The translations under genes and the position numbers were made by a program. 64,000 bases of DNA from positions 62,001 through 126,000 of the forward strand of contig WGLL01000009.1 in assembly GCA_016125585.1 (NCBI GenBank). Reading direction: 5' to 3'. A model generated the notes under the pieces. The model saw only the letters and a list, made by a program, of their open reading frames with translations. It was not told the DNA's origin and made no database searches. Of this stretch, positions 1-8,853 are shown one piece after another; positions within the stretch are counted from its first letter, which is position 1; every line of letters begins with the position of its first letter. Origin of the DNA: Caulobacter sp. GTDB lineage: Bacteria > Pseudomonadota > Alphaproteobacteria > Caulobacterales > Caulobacteraceae.

Positions 1-501
1 GACGATCGGCGAGGTGGCCGTGCCCTGGGCGAAGATCTGCGAGCCGCGGTTGACGACGACATAGTCGAGGCCGGCCGAACCGAAGATGCGGACGCCCGGT
101 TCGATGGTCAGGATGCCCTGGGCGGCGCCGGCGATCGGGGATGCGGGATCGCCGCCGCGGTCCTGGCCGACGTCGACCCGGCCGCTGATCGAGTAGATGG
201 TGCCGGTGCGCAGCGGAACCACCAGGTTGCCGGTGATCAGGGGGGGCAGCTGGCAGATGCGCAGGGTGCCGCCGACCGCGGCGTCGATGGTGCCGACGTT
301 GGCGAAGCCGGTCGGGCAATCGGCAGCCGCGCCGCCGCCGCCGCCGCCGCTTCCGCCGCCGCCGCCCGCGCCGCCGCCGCCACCGGCGCCGAAGTCGCCT
401 TCACCGGGGGAGGCGACGCCATCGGCGCCGCCGCAGCTGGCCAGCATCAGCGAGACACTCGCCGCCGCCATCACTGTAAGAAGCTTCTTGAAGCCCGACA
501 T
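1..501 (-). CDS. Lipoprotein with polyglycine linker, C-terminus cut by window edge
   Basis: The frame reads on the minus strand from the ATG at 501 to the window edge without a stop, so the C-terminus lies outside. Residues 1-22 form a lipoprotein signal peptide (MSGFKK, hydrophobic core, lipobox L-A-S-C) with the lipidated Cys at 23. Residues 38-58 are almost pure glycine, probably a flexible tether. The following domain carries phrases such as TIEPGVRIFGS and VVVNRGSQIFA, which look like turns of a parallel beta-helix. I recall similar lipoproteins beside TonB-dependent receptors in Caulobacter and sphingomonads, but that is memory of the family, not something visible here. An outer-membrane or periplasmic location is inferred; the function is unknown. 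Confidence 0.75.
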   Translation of the reverse strand, partial: MSGFKKLLTVMAAASVSLMLASCGGADGVASPGEGDFGAGGGGGAGGGGGSGGGGGGAAADCPTGFANVGTIDAAVGGTLRICQLPPLITGNLVVPLRTGTIYSISGRVDVGQDRGGDPASPIAGAAQGILTIEPGVRIFGSAGLDYVVVNRGSQIFAQGTATSPIV

Positions 502-709
502 CCTGATCTCCACGTGGCAAACTGATTGCGCGCGGGGATGCGAAGGCTTCCCGTGAAGCCTCGCATTTAGGATTGGACGTCCCCGCCTGCCCGGACACCG
601 GAGTTAGCGTTACTTCGTGACGGCGGGGCCAAGGGTTTGCGACGAAACAAGGACCGTCGGGTGACGCTTCGCTTTCGGTTTTGCAGCGGTTTTGTGAAGA
701 CCGATCCGG

Positions 710-1483
710 CTACGGATGGAGCAGCGGCGCGCCCAGCGCCCCGAAAACCCATGTTAGCCAAGCGCCTGCCGCCAGAAAGGCGCCGAAGGGCAGGCGCTGA
801 TCGGCGGAGACCGGTCGCCGGTTAACCATTGTTGCGGCGACGACACTCAGTCCGGCGATTCCGGCCCAGACCAGCACGCTGGGCAGTCCCATCCAGCCGA
901 CCCAGGCGCCGATCGCCCCGAACAGTCTGGGATCGCCGCCGCCCAGCCCCTCCCGTCCCCGCAGCCGCCGATAGGCCCAGGCCACCAGCCAGAGCGAGAC
1001 AAAACCGGCCGCGACGCCGATCACGGCGTTGAGCGGAGAAAAACCCGGGTAAAATTGCGAGAGCAGCCAGGCCAACCCCAGGCCCACGGCCCCGAGCGGC
1101 AGGGTCAGCCGGTCGGGCAGCCAGAAATGCTCGGCATCGACGATGGCGATCAGCAGCAGGTGCCAGCCGAACAGGGCGGTGATCAGCGCCATCGGGCCGT
1201 CAAAGCTGAACGCCGCCCAGACGCCGATGGCCAGGCAGGCCAGCTCGATGGCGATATAGCGCCGGGGAATGGCCCCGCCGCAGGTCCGGCACCGGCCGCG
1301 CAGGGCCAGGAAGCTGACGACGGGGATCAGATCCACCGGCCCCAGCTTGCGTCCGCAATGGTCGCAGGCCGACCGTCCGACGGCCACTGGCCGCCCGGCC
1401 GGCAGGCGCAGGCTGATCAGGCCGATGAAGCTGCCGGCCACCGGGCCGAGGATCATCGCGGCCAGATCCCAGATCGCGGTCAC
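710..1483 (-). CDS. Prepilin peptidase (A24 family, with N-methylase domain)
   Basis: This 257-residue polytopic membrane protein matches the full-length type IV prepilin/type II pseudopilin leader peptidase family. The N-terminal domain has two CxxC pairs (CDHC and CRTC, about residues 40-70), the zinc site typical of enzymes that also N-methylate the cleaved prepilin. The A24 aspartates are visible in IVDAEHFWLPD and in the GGGD of LGGGDPRLFGAIGAW. It would cut leader peptides of pilins or pseudopilins at the inner membrane. The start is a GTG preceded by AGGAGAG. Caulobacter CpaA is a shorter enzyme, so this is more likely the GspO/PilD type; no pilus or secretion genes lie nearby. Confidence 0.9.
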   Translation of the reverse strand: MTAIWDLAAMILGPVAGSFIGLISLRLPAGRPVAVGRSACDHCGRKLGPVDLIPVVSFLALRGRCRTCGGAIPRRYIAIELACLAIGVWAAFSFDGPMALITALFGWHLLLIAIVDAEHFWLPDRLTLPLGAVGLGLAWLLSQFYPGFSPLNAVIGVAAGFVSLWLVAWAYRRLRGREGLGGGDPRLFGAIGAWVGWMGLPSVLVWAGIAGLSVVAATMVNRRPVSADQRLPFGAFLAAGAWLTWVFGALGAPLLHP

Positions 1484-1833
1484 GTCAGGCGCTCTCCTGT
1501 CGGCCCGGGCGCCAGTTGCGGCGGCCGGGTCGCAAATGTGCGGGTCTCATAACCGATCGCCGCCGCACCGTCCCCGTCGAATCCCCGCACCCAGGAAATC
1601 CAGATCGGGAACACTTTCGGCCCCCACCTTGGGAACAATCGCCCCGCCGGGGTGGTGTTTTCGACCCCGCCCGGCCCCCGCCGTCGCCCCGCCGCAAACC
1701 CCCGCCACGCCCGCCGTAACCCCCCGTTTTCCCCTTGCTGTGCAAGGAATTCACGGCGCCCGCCGCGCCTCGCGCCAGATTTCCGGTCTATAATGGTGGG
1801 GCGCTTCGATAAGGCCGCCGTGGGACGACGCCG
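1484..1833. other. Non-coding stretch between prepilin peptidase and VirD4-like gene
   Basis: This stretch of 350 bases is very GC-rich, with C- and G-runs. I see no convincing gene, hairpin with a T-run, or RNA. It contains an isolated TATAAT (1789-1794) without a -35 partner, and a TTCGA-type motif near 1576 that resembles a tRNA T-loop but cannot be folded into a tRNA. It must hold the ribosome-binding site and promoter of the prepilin peptidase and the downstream end of the VirD4-like gene. It could also be the far boundary of an inserted segment, but no repeat supports this. Confidence 0.5.
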
Positions 1834-3333
1834 CTACTGCGACGACCGCTTCAGCCGTTGCACGACATCGGCAGGGGTCTCTGCGGGCTGTCCCGCATCC
1901 TGGCGCGAAAAGACCCGCGTCACCGGTCTGACCGGCGGCCGCTGCACGGGTCGGGCGCGGTCGTGGAAGGGGTTGGCGTCATAGAGGCCCGCGAAGGCCG
2001 GGTCGGAGCGATAGTTGGGAAGGCGGGCCAGGACCGGCATGTCCCCCGACAGCTGCAACAGCATCTCGTTGTCCTCGAGCGCCAGCAGCTGTTCGGCCGG
2101 CTCATAGCCGACGATCTCGGCCATGGCCCGCGCCGCCAGCATGGTGTTGGCGCCGAAGCATTGAACGCTGCGGCAGTTGTTGATCATCGTCTGCCAGTCG
2201 TTGGGATAAAGCCGGCGAAGCTGGCTGGGGTCCTGCCAGAAGCTCCAGGTCTGCAGGCCGTAGCCGCGCATCAGGGTGATGGCCCGGCGCAGGGCGTCGA
2301 ACGTCCCCAGCTGGGCCGCCTCGTCGAGGATGAACAGGGTGGAGCTGGCGGGCGCGCCGTTGCGGCTCGAGATCAGGGTGATCAGGGTATGGACCCACAG
2401 CCGCAACAGCCGGCCGTGGCTGTCCAGCATGTGCGGCGGCATCACCACGTAGATCGACAGCGGATCGCCGCGGACCACCGCGCCGAGATCGAAAGTCGTT
2501 TCACGGACCGCCGGCGCGATGGCGCCGGACCTCACGATATCAATGATGCTCTGGGAGAATGACAGAATGCCGCCCAACGTCGACAGCGCCCCGATCCGCA
2601 ACATCCGCCCGATATTCCGCGCCTCGTTGCTGCGTGAGGCCTCCAGCGCCGCCAGCACTGTCCCGTTAAGGCTCGTCAGCGGCCCCTTCTCGGCGGCCGA
2701 GGCGTAGAGGGAGAGTTCGCCGACGGCCTGGTTCACGAGCTCGCGGACAGTCAGCAGATTACGCCGCGCCGGCGGCAGGTCGCACAGCACATGCAGCAAG
2801 ACGCCCAGCAGAATCGTCGAGCCGCGCTCCTGCCAATAGCGGCCGTCGTTGGTGTCCTCGCCCAGGTCGCTGGAGCTCATCGCCGCGATCAGCGACATCG
2901 CATCGTCGACCAGGGTCGGGCTCGCGGGATCAATGATGTCGAGCGGGTTGAGGGCCGCGGTCGTCATTCCCGTGATCCCCATCGGGTCGATCACCGCCAC
3001 CTGGTGGCCAAGCTCGCGCCGGCGGCGCGCCGTGATCGCCGCGTTCTCGCCCTTGGGGTCGATGGCGATGACAGGCCCGGGGTAGCGAAGCAGCGCGGGC
3101 ACGATGCAGGCCGTGCCCTTGCCGGCGCCCGTCGGCGCGATCGTCATCAGGTGGCCTTCACGCTCCATCAGGATCGGATCGATGAAGGCGCTGGCCACCT
3201 GCACCTCTCCGCCGAAGCTGAAGCCGATCGGATTGCGCCGATGTTCCTGTTCGAGCGACCAACCGACCAGCAGGCCCTCGCCAGCTATGTCCTCCGGAAG
3301 GTCCAGCGCATCGGTCACCGGGGTCAGGGTCAT
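1834..3333 (-). CDS. Soluble VirD4/TraG-like (type IV coupling protein family) ATPase
   Basis: The 499-residue protein has the T4SS coupling-protein ATPase signature. Walker A is PTGAGKGT (catalytic Lys72), followed by VIAIDPKGEN, and Walker B is TLFILDEAAQLG (Asp337, Glu338). Between them lies a helical segment of about 150 residues matching the all-alpha region of TraG/VirD4. Classical VirD4 proteins start with membrane helices; none is visible here, so the protein should be cytosolic. The ATG at 3333 overlaps the stop of the upstream gene (ATGA), implying translational coupling. No relaxase, VirB or mating-pair genes are present, so conjugation is unlikely to be the job. A DNA- or protein-pumping motor within the local three-gene module is inference. 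Confidence 0.85.
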   Translation of the reverse strand: MTLTPVTDALDLPEDIAGEGLLVGWSLEQEHRRNPIGFSFGGEVQVASAFIDPILMEREGHLMTIAPTGAGKGTACIVPALLRYPGPVIAIDPKGENAAITARRRRELGHQVAVIDPMGITGMTTAALNPLDIIDPASPTLVDDAMSLIAAMSSSDLGEDTNDGRYWQERGSTILLGVLLHVLCDLPPARRNLLTVRELVNQAVGELSLYASAAEKGPLTSLNGTVLAALEASRSNEARNIGRMLRIGALSTLGGILSFSQSIIDIVRSGAIAPAVRETTFDLGAVVRGDPLSIYVVMPPHMLDSHGRLLRLWVHTLITLISSRNGAPASSTLFILDEAAQLGTFDALRRAITLMRGYGLQTWSFWQDPSQLRRLYPNDWQTMINNCRSVQCFGANTMLAARAMAEIVGYEPAEQLLALEDNEMLLQLSGDMPVLARLPNYRSDPAFAGLYDANPFHDRARPVQRPPVRPVTRVFSRQDAGQPAETPADVVQRLKRSSQ

Positions 3334-4760
3334 TGAACCTCTCCTTCGATGGTCGCCGCCTCGGCGAACCGGACCAGAAAGCCGTCCTGTATTTCCCGCC
3401 TGACCGGCAGCCCCTCGGCGATGATGTTCTCGTCGATCATGGTCAGTTCGCCGCCTTCGGTCAGGGTGAAGACGCAGTCGCAAAGCGCTGACTGGACACA
3501 GATCCGTGCGTCCAGGGTCCATTCGGTCGGGTCCTCCGTGGAAATCTCGAGGATAGGCGTCAGGGCGTCCTTCAGCGGGTCCGCCGCGGCGGTGTCGCCA
3601 GCCAGGCGCTCCACCAGCGCCTCAATGGACTCAATGGCGTGAAAGCGACTGCCGCCGTCGTCGCGGACCCAGTTGAGGAACAGCATGAAGTAGTCGCGGC
3701 GCGCCTCGGGCGTATCGAGCTGAGGGCCGACCAGATCATTCAGGAAGTGAATGACCTGGGACCCGCTATCGGCCACGACAATCCGCTCGTCATGAATGAT
3801 CGCCTGGATCAGGCCCGGCTGGCCGCCAGCGGTGTAGCCCTGCGCCTCGACCAGCAGAACACCGCCGTGGCAGGCGAGGGGACGGGTGCGAACCCGGTCG
3901 CAGTAGCAGGCCAGCGCCAGAGGCACGGCGGCCGGTCCGGCCCGGCAGACCTCGCTGATCATGCCCAGCAGGACCGCCGCATCCGCCGGCGTGGCGTCGC
4001 TCCACGGCCCGGCGACCATGGGGGGCATGCACCAGCCGGTGCGGGGATGATCCAGGGCAAAGGCGATCGCCGCCCGGTCTTCTTCGCTGAGCGGTTCCGG
4101 CGTCGGGCCCCGACGCAGCAGCCACGCCGCGGCCAGCCGGCGCGCCCAGACCAGGCGCGGCTGCTCGGCCACCCTCGACAGATCCTGACCAATGGTGATC
4201 TCGAAAACCCTGTGAGCAATCTCCGAAAAGCGCGGGTCCTCCAGCAACCGACGGGTGGTCTCCATGTCGGGCAAGGGCAGGGGGCCGAGGTCTCGCGCCG
4301 CCTCGAGATAGGGCCGAAGGTGCTCAAGTTCGGGGCCGAACACGCCCCCCGGCGCCAGCTCCAGGTCGTTGGCCATCCCATCGAAGAGGCTGGCGACAAG
4401 GCCCAGTTCCGGCCGGTGCTGCGGATTCTGTCTCGCGGCGTTGCGGAACAGGGCGGTGGAGTCTCTCAGCAGCATGCGGGCGACCTCGGCGGTGCAATTT
4501 CGGCGCTCGGTTTCGTCTGCCGGGCCGCCGCGTGGCGGCGAGCCCCCGGCGATGCCGATCGTGGAGCCGAACGGGCCGCGCTCCAGTTCCTCGGCGACGG
4601 CCTCAACGGCCTGTCCCATGTCATTCAGGTCAGCGGCCTGGTCCGGCTGCAATTGCGCCAGCAGATCAAAGAACCGACGGCTCTTGCGCATCAGCCTTGC
4701 GGCGGCGGTCGCGATCGCCTCGCCCGCCGGGGGGGCGCTGTTCAGGTCTGCAACACTCAC
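3330..4760 (-). CDS. Unknown protein coupled to the VirD4-like ATPase
   Basis: I do not recognise this protein of about 476 residues. It is rich in acidic residues and Leu/Ala helices, has no signal peptide or membrane segment, and contains several Cys residues in its C-terminal half (for example CYCDRVRTRPLACHGG and QSALCDCVFTL). Its stop overlaps the start of the VirD4-like gene by 4 nt, so the two are almost certainly co-translated partners. I chose the GTG at 4760 (MSVADLN); a TTG at 4784 would add eight residues, and neither has a strong ribosome-binding site. It diverges from the large ATPase gene at 4869 across about 110 bp. A substrate adaptor or structural partner of the ATPase is possible but unproven. 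Confidence 0.7.
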   Translation of the reverse strand: MSVADLNSAPPAGEAIATAAARLMRKSRRFFDLLAQLQPDQAADLNDMGQAVEAVAEELERGPFGSTIGIAGGSPPRGGPADETERRNCTAEVARMLLRDSTALFRNAARQNPQHRPELGLVASLFDGMANDLELAPGGVFGPELEHLRPYLEAARDLGPLPLPDMETTRRLLEDPRFSEIAHRVFEITIGQDLSRVAEQPRLVWARRLAAAWLLRRGPTPEPLSEEDRAAIAFALDHPRTGWCMPPMVAGPWSDATPADAAVLLGMISEVCRAGPAAVPLALACYCDRVRTRPLACHGGVLLVEAQGYTAGGQPGLIQAIIHDERIVVADSGSQVIHFLNDLVGPQLDTPEARRDYFMLFLNWVRDDGGSRFHAIESIEALVERLAGDTAAADPLKDALTPILEISTEDPTEWTLDARICVQSALCDCVFTLTEGGELTMIDENIIAEGLPVRREIQDGFLVRFAEAATIEGEVQ

Positions 4761-4868
4761 GATACGCCCCCGGCGCCACTTCAAAAGACATCGGACGATG
4801 AACGTTGCAATTCAAGTCCCAACTTCTCAGATAGGGCTTCGAATGGCGGCTGAACGGGTCGGAGGCAG

Positions 4869-7766
4869 ATGTTCGAAACCCCGATGATCGCGCGTCCGTT
4901 CTGCGGTCGCACCAGCGAGCTTGCCGCGCTGCAGGCGGCGTTCGATCGGATCAATGTCGCCGAGGCCAGACCCGAGATGGTCGTCATCCTCGGGGAATCG
5001 GGGCTGGGCAAGACCCGGCTGATCCAGCAGTTCTACAACTGGATCTCGACCCAACGCGATCTTCCGGGGGCCGAGGGTTACTGGCCGGACGTACTGTCGG
5101 CGAACGATGGCTACGCCGAGGTCAACCCCGCAGAGCCGGCCAACGGTGCGGCGCCCATGCCCTTCCTGTGGCTCGGCATCCGCTGTCGAGACAAGCTGAC
5201 CGACCTGCGCACCTATGTCTCGGCCCTTGAACCCCATCTGGAGCCGCTGGCTGACGCCCGTGAACGTCAGAAGCTGGGGGTCGAGTTCGCCGAAAAGGGG
5301 CTGACCGCCCTGGTGGGTCTGATCCCGTTGATAGGGCCTCTTCTGGTCGCAGGCTGGGGCTACTTCAAGGATGGCCGCAAGGCTTACAAGGCGTTCAAGC
5401 CCCGCCCGCGCCGCGAAGTCCGCATCCAGGATGCGGAGACGAAGCGCCGCCTCGGCTCTGCCTCCGAACTGCTCGCCTTGTTCGCCGACCTGCTCGATAC
5501 GCCGACGGCCTTGGCCAACATCAAGGCCCGCGGTCGACAGGCCCGCCGCCTGCTCGCCAGGATGAAGCGTATTCCCGTGGTGCTGGTTGTCGACGACGCC
5601 CAGTGGGCGGACGAAAGCCAGGCTCTGATCGCCTTCCTGCGGGACCTGTTGGCGGCCGCCGGGAAGGGCGGCTGGCCGCTTCTGTTGCTGGCGACCCATT
5701 GGGAGCGCGAGTGGAATGAGGCTGAGGCGGCGCCATCGCCGGACAGCTTTGCCAGGGTGGCGGGGGGCTGGGCCCGGGCGCGCGACCCCGACTGGAAGCC
5801 CATGCGCCTTCGCCCCCAGGAAGGCGACGTCTATGCCCGGATCGTCGAGGGTGCCTTGCCCGGACTGACGGCGGCCCAGCGCGATACCCTGCTGGAGCGA
5901 GCCGGCGGCAACGCCTTGCTGCTGGAGAAGATCGTCGATCACGCCCGGCGAAATCCCGGCCTCTTCATCGACATGGACCCAGCCGCAGCGCTGACCGACG
6001 AGGGTCTGAAGACCCTGGCGACCCGGGACTTCCAGATTCACGAGCTGGTCGCCGAACGCCTGCAGACCTCGCCGCCGGAAATCCGTCTTGCCGCCTCACT
6101 CTCGGCGCTGCAGGGCATGGAATACACCCGCCGACTGACCCTCGACGTCGCCGACCGGCTCGGCAAGGGCGATCTCGGGTCCGGCCTCGACAGGATCGAA
6201 AACCCCCAGGCGCTGGTGTTCCCGCTCGCCCCGGGCGTCTACAGCTTCGCCCAGCGCGCCTTCCGCGATGTGGCGTTGCGCGACCTTCCCAATGTCGCCG
6301 ACACGGCGGCCGCGACGGCGGCCGTGCTTGCAAGCGTGCGGGCGCAGCTTGCCGACCCCGAGGGCCTGGCCGCCCTGTCCGGGGCCGAGCGCGACGAGCT
6401 GCGCAAGGTGGCCGCGCCGTTGCTGGCCGCGACCGGCGAGGCGGCGGACGTCGGGTTGGCGTCGGCCCTCTTGCTGGAACTGGCCGCCGAAGCGGCCGAC
6501 GCCTGGGACGCCATCACCACGACCGTCTACGTCGACAGGGCGCTGGCGCTGGAGCCCACCATCTCCGGCTATCGCGGGGACGACCAGATGGACGCGGGCG
6601 GCCTGCTGGCGCGGCTGGTGGACGCGGGGCGGGCCGATCTCGCCCGACGGCTGGCCGACACCGTCGGCGAACGCTGGGTGACCTCCGGCGCCCAGGCCCG
6701 ACGGATCGCGCGGGGCGCCAGCCTCAAGCATCTCTACGAGGCCCTGGGTCAGTCTCCGCCGGACTGGATCGACGCCGCCGTCAGGCCCGAGGTCGAGGGG
6801 GTCCTGTCATCGGTCAGCCCGGAGGCCCGGGCCCTGGCCGATGCGCGGGTCAATGCCCTCAATGCCGCGATCGCCGAGGCCCGATCCAGAGCCGATCTTG
6901 GCGCGGAACTCGATGCGCGGTTGGAGGACTTCCGCGGTCAGACCGACGAGGTCCTGCGGCTGTTTCCGGCCGAACTCGCCGCGCCGTCGCGCTATGCGCC
7001 TCTGAGTGCGCTGGTCGCCGAAATCCACTGGGCCCCCGAGATTGCCGCGGAAAGGGGGCTGTCGCTGGGCCGCTGGACTGATGATGTCCGCCGCCAGGCC
7101 ATCCTTGAGCTGGCGAGGCTGCTGTTCGACCTGGCGTTCCGCCATCTCGACGCCGACGCGTCCCCCGGCGCGAAGCTGCAAGCGGTCCATGTCCTGGCGG
7201 ACGTCGCCCAGAGGGTGGCGGAGCAGGGAGATATCGCCGCGCTCGAGATCCCGCTCCTGCGCATGCGCAAGATCATCGTCGAGGCCGCCGGCGCGACCCG
7301 TTCCGCTGACATGAGCCGCGCCGCCTACCGCCTCCAGACATATGTGATGCTGCTCAATGCCCTGGCCGGTCGCCGCGCCGGGGCCTTTGAGGCGGCGACC
7401 CAAGCCGGGGGCCTGCTTGAGGGCGCGCTCGCCCTGGGAGCGTCTGCCGACGCCTGGGGCGACCTTGCCGAACTGCGCCTGCAACTGGATATCTTCGCCT
7501 CCGAACTGCAGAACGCGCCGCGTCCACCACCGGAGTTGATCGCCGAAGCCCTGCGCAACAGCGCCGGCGCGGTCACCGGCAAGGCCCTCAGCCGGATGAC
7601 CAACAACGCTCTGGGCTATTGTGAACGCAACGATCCCGAGGCGGCGGGCATCGTGCGGGCGGCCCTGGTCGATCACCTTCAGGCGGCGCGGACGGCTGAT
7701 CCGGGCGCCGAGGCGTGGATCAAGGCTCTGATCGAGACCCCGTCGAGCAATTCTGATGCCGGCTGA
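4869..7766 (+). CDS. Large AAA/STAND-type ATPase with hydrophobic insert
   Basis: The protein has 965 residues and begins after a good ribosome-binding site (GGAGG, 4861-4865). An AAA_16-like NTPase core occupies roughly residues 10-330: Walker A GESGLGKT (Lys48) and Walker B VVLVVDDAQWAD (Asp242, Asp243), the DD-Q-W-AD form seen in MalT/adenylate-cyclase-type STAND ATPases. Between the two motifs is an unusual hydrophobic stretch at about residues 145-166 (LIPLIGPLLVAGWGYF). The remaining 600 residues are helical and Ala/Leu/Arg-rich, like a degenerate TPR or superhelical sensor domain, without a recognisable effector domain. It diverges from the unknown/VirD4 pair and ends 5 bp from tRNA-Ser. 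A regulatory or sensing role in the module is inferred. Confidence 0.8.
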   Translation: MFETPMIARPFCGRTSELAALQAAFDRINVAEARPEMVVILGESGLGKTRLIQQFYNWISTQRDLPGAEGYWPDVLSANDGYAEVNPAEPANGAAPMPFLWLGIRCRDKLTDLRTYVSALEPHLEPLADARERQKLGVEFAEKGLTALVGLIPLIGPLLVAGWGYFKDGRKAYKAFKPRPRREVRIQDAETKRRLGSASELLALFADLLDTPTALANIKARGRQARRLLARMKRIPVVLVVDDAQWADESQALIAFLRDLLAAAGKGGWPLLLLATHWEREWNEAEAAPSPDSFARVAGGWARARDPDWKPMRLRPQEGDVYARIVEGALPGLTAAQRDTLLERAGGNALLLEKIVDHARRNPGLFIDMDPAAALTDEGLKTLATRDFQIHELVAERLQTSPPEIRLAASLSALQGMEYTRRLTLDVADRLGKGDLGSGLDRIENPQALVFPLAPGVYSFAQRAFRDVALRDLPNVADTAAATAAVLASVRAQLADPEGLAALSGAERDELRKVAAPLLAATGEAADVGLASALLLELAAEAADAWDAITTTVYVDRALALEPTISGYRGDDQMDAGGLLARLVDAGRADLARRLADTVGERWVTSGAQARRIARGASLKHLYEALGQSPPDWIDAAVRPEVEGVLSSVSPEARALADARVNALNAAIAEARSRADLGAELDARLEDFRGQTDEVLRLFPAELAAPSRYAPLSALVAEIHWAPEIAAERGLSLGRWTDDVRRQAILELARLLFDLAFRHLDADASPGAKLQAVHVLADVAQRVAEQGDIAALEIPLLRMRKIIVEAAGATRSADMSRAAYRLQTYVMLLNALAGRRAGAFEAATQAGGLLEGALALGASADAWGDLAELRLQLDIFASELQNAPRPPPELIAEALRNSAGAVTGKALSRMTNNALGYCERNDPEAAGIVRAALVDHLQAARTADPGAEAWIKALIETPSSNSDAG

Positions 7767-7771
7767 AAGTC

Positions 7772-7861
7772 TGGCGGACAGGGTGGGATTCGAACCCACG
7801 GTGAGCTCACACCCACGGCGGTTTTCAAGACCGCTGCCTTAAACCACTCGGCCACCTGTCC
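7772..7861 (-). tRNA. tRNA-Ser (anticodon UGA)
   Basis: The minus strand folds as a class II tRNA of 90 nt including an encoded CCA. The acceptor GGACAGG pairs with CCTGTCC, the anticodon arm is GCGGT-CTTGAAA-ACCGC with anticodon TGA, there is a long variable arm, and the T-loop is GTTCGAATC. UGA reads UCA and other UCN serine codons. Its 3' end faces the stop codon of the large ATPase gene, with 5 bp between. A tRNA 3' end is a common phage or island integration site. Confidence 0.97.
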
Positions 7862-8025
7862 CGCGCCGCCCGCAACCGAGCCTGGGGCTCGAGTCGGTCC
7901 GCCGCCTGAGGCAAGGGCCTATAGCAGGCCCGCTGGCCGCTCCAAAGGCCTTTGCCCGCCGTTAACCTAAAGGAAGATGAGCCTGGACTATCCTTTGCTC
8001 CGATCAGAAGGGGAGCGCCGCGCCG

Positions 8026-8853
8026 ATGTGGAGCGCAGGGTCGAGACCGGCCATCTGGATACTGGCTCTGGCGATGGCCGCCGGCCTGTCCGCCTGCGCC
8101 ACGCCCCGCCTGGCCACCCGGACCAATCCCGCGCCTCCGGTTGCTGTCGGCAAGGCGCCGGGCGGGCGAGTGCCGGGCACCATGCGGCCCTATCAGGTGA
8201 GAGGCGTCTGGTACACGCCGCGGGAACAGCCCAACTACAACGAGGTGGGGATCGCCAGCTGGTACGGCCAGCAGTTCCACAACAAGCAGACGTCAAACGG
8301 CGAGGTCTTCGACATGTGGGTGATTTCCGCCGCCCACAAGACCCTGCCGCTGCCCAGCATCGTCGAGGTCACCAACCTCGACAACGGCAAGAAGATCAGG
8401 GTCCGGGTCAACGATCGCGGTCCCTTTGTCGACGGCCGCATCATCGACATGTCCCGCGCCGGCGCCCAGGCCCTGGGCTTCGACCGCAAGGGCACGGCCC
8501 GGGTGAGGGTGCGCTATGTCGGCCCGGCCCCGCCGCGCGGCAAGGACCGGACGCTGCAATACGCCGGAGCCGTTCCCGACCCCGAACCGGTGCGCCAGGC
8601 CAGCGCCCGGGCGCCTGTCGCCGCGGGCGGCTGGTCGGTCCAGGCCGGGGCCTTTGCCGATCGCGGCAATGCCGAAAAAGCGGTCAACTCCCTGCGCGAT
8701 GTGGGGCGGGCCGAGATTGTGCCGTTGCAGCGGGGAGGCCAGACCCTCTACCGGGTCGTCGTCGGCGCCCGCAGCGCGGACGAGGCGTCCAGCCTGCGGG
8801 ACGCGGTCGCGGCGCTGGGCTTTCCGGACGCGAGGCTGGTCGCCGTCCGCTAG
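8026..8853 (+). CDS. rlpA: RlpA-type septal lytic transglycosylase/SPOR lipoprotein
   Basis: This is a 275-residue lipoprotein: the signal peptide ends in lipobox L-S-A-C with Cys24. The double-psi beta-barrel domain (about residues 75-170) has the family landmarks GIASWYG, TSNGE, AAHKTLPLPS and VRVNDRGPF with IIDMSRAGA. These include the acidic and histidine residues associated with glycan cleavage in RlpA enzymes. A SPOR domain (about 195-272, WSVQAGAFADRGNAEKA) would direct it to denuded peptidoglycan at the division site. AAGGGGAG lies 12 bp before the ATG. It starts the rlpA-tmk-holB-tatD run. Many alphaproteobacteria have a D-alanyl-D-alanine carboxypeptidase gene between rlpA and tmk; here that place is an 89 bp gap. 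Confidence 0.93.
   Translation: MWSAGSRPAIWILALAMAAGLSACATPRLATRTNPAPPVAVGKAPGGRVPGTMRPYQVRGVWYTPREQPNYNEVGIASWYGQQFHNKQTSNGEVFDMWVISAAHKTLPLPSIVEVTNLDNGKKIRVRVNDRGPFVDGRIIDMSRAGAQALGFDRKGTARVRVRYVGPAPPRGKDRTLQYAGAVPDPEPVRQASARAPVAAGGWSVQAGAFADRGNAEKAVNSLRDVGRAEIVPLQRGGQTLYRVVVGARSADEASSLRDAVAALGFPDARLVAVR

Noticed and set aside
1530-1610. tRNA-like or tmRNA-like motifs (CTCATAA loop, GGGGATTCGACGGGG on the minus strand)
   Set aside because: No complete acceptor, D-arm or anticodon stem can be formed, and no tmRNA tag reading frame follows before the prepilin peptidase gene.
1789-1794. Perfect TATAAT
   Set aside because: There is no -35 element at a proper distance, and the downstream gene is read in the opposite direction.
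6807-7799. 330-codon minus-strand frame running into tRNA-Ser
   Set aside because: It is a shadow of the large ATPase gene and would overlap the tRNA 3' end.
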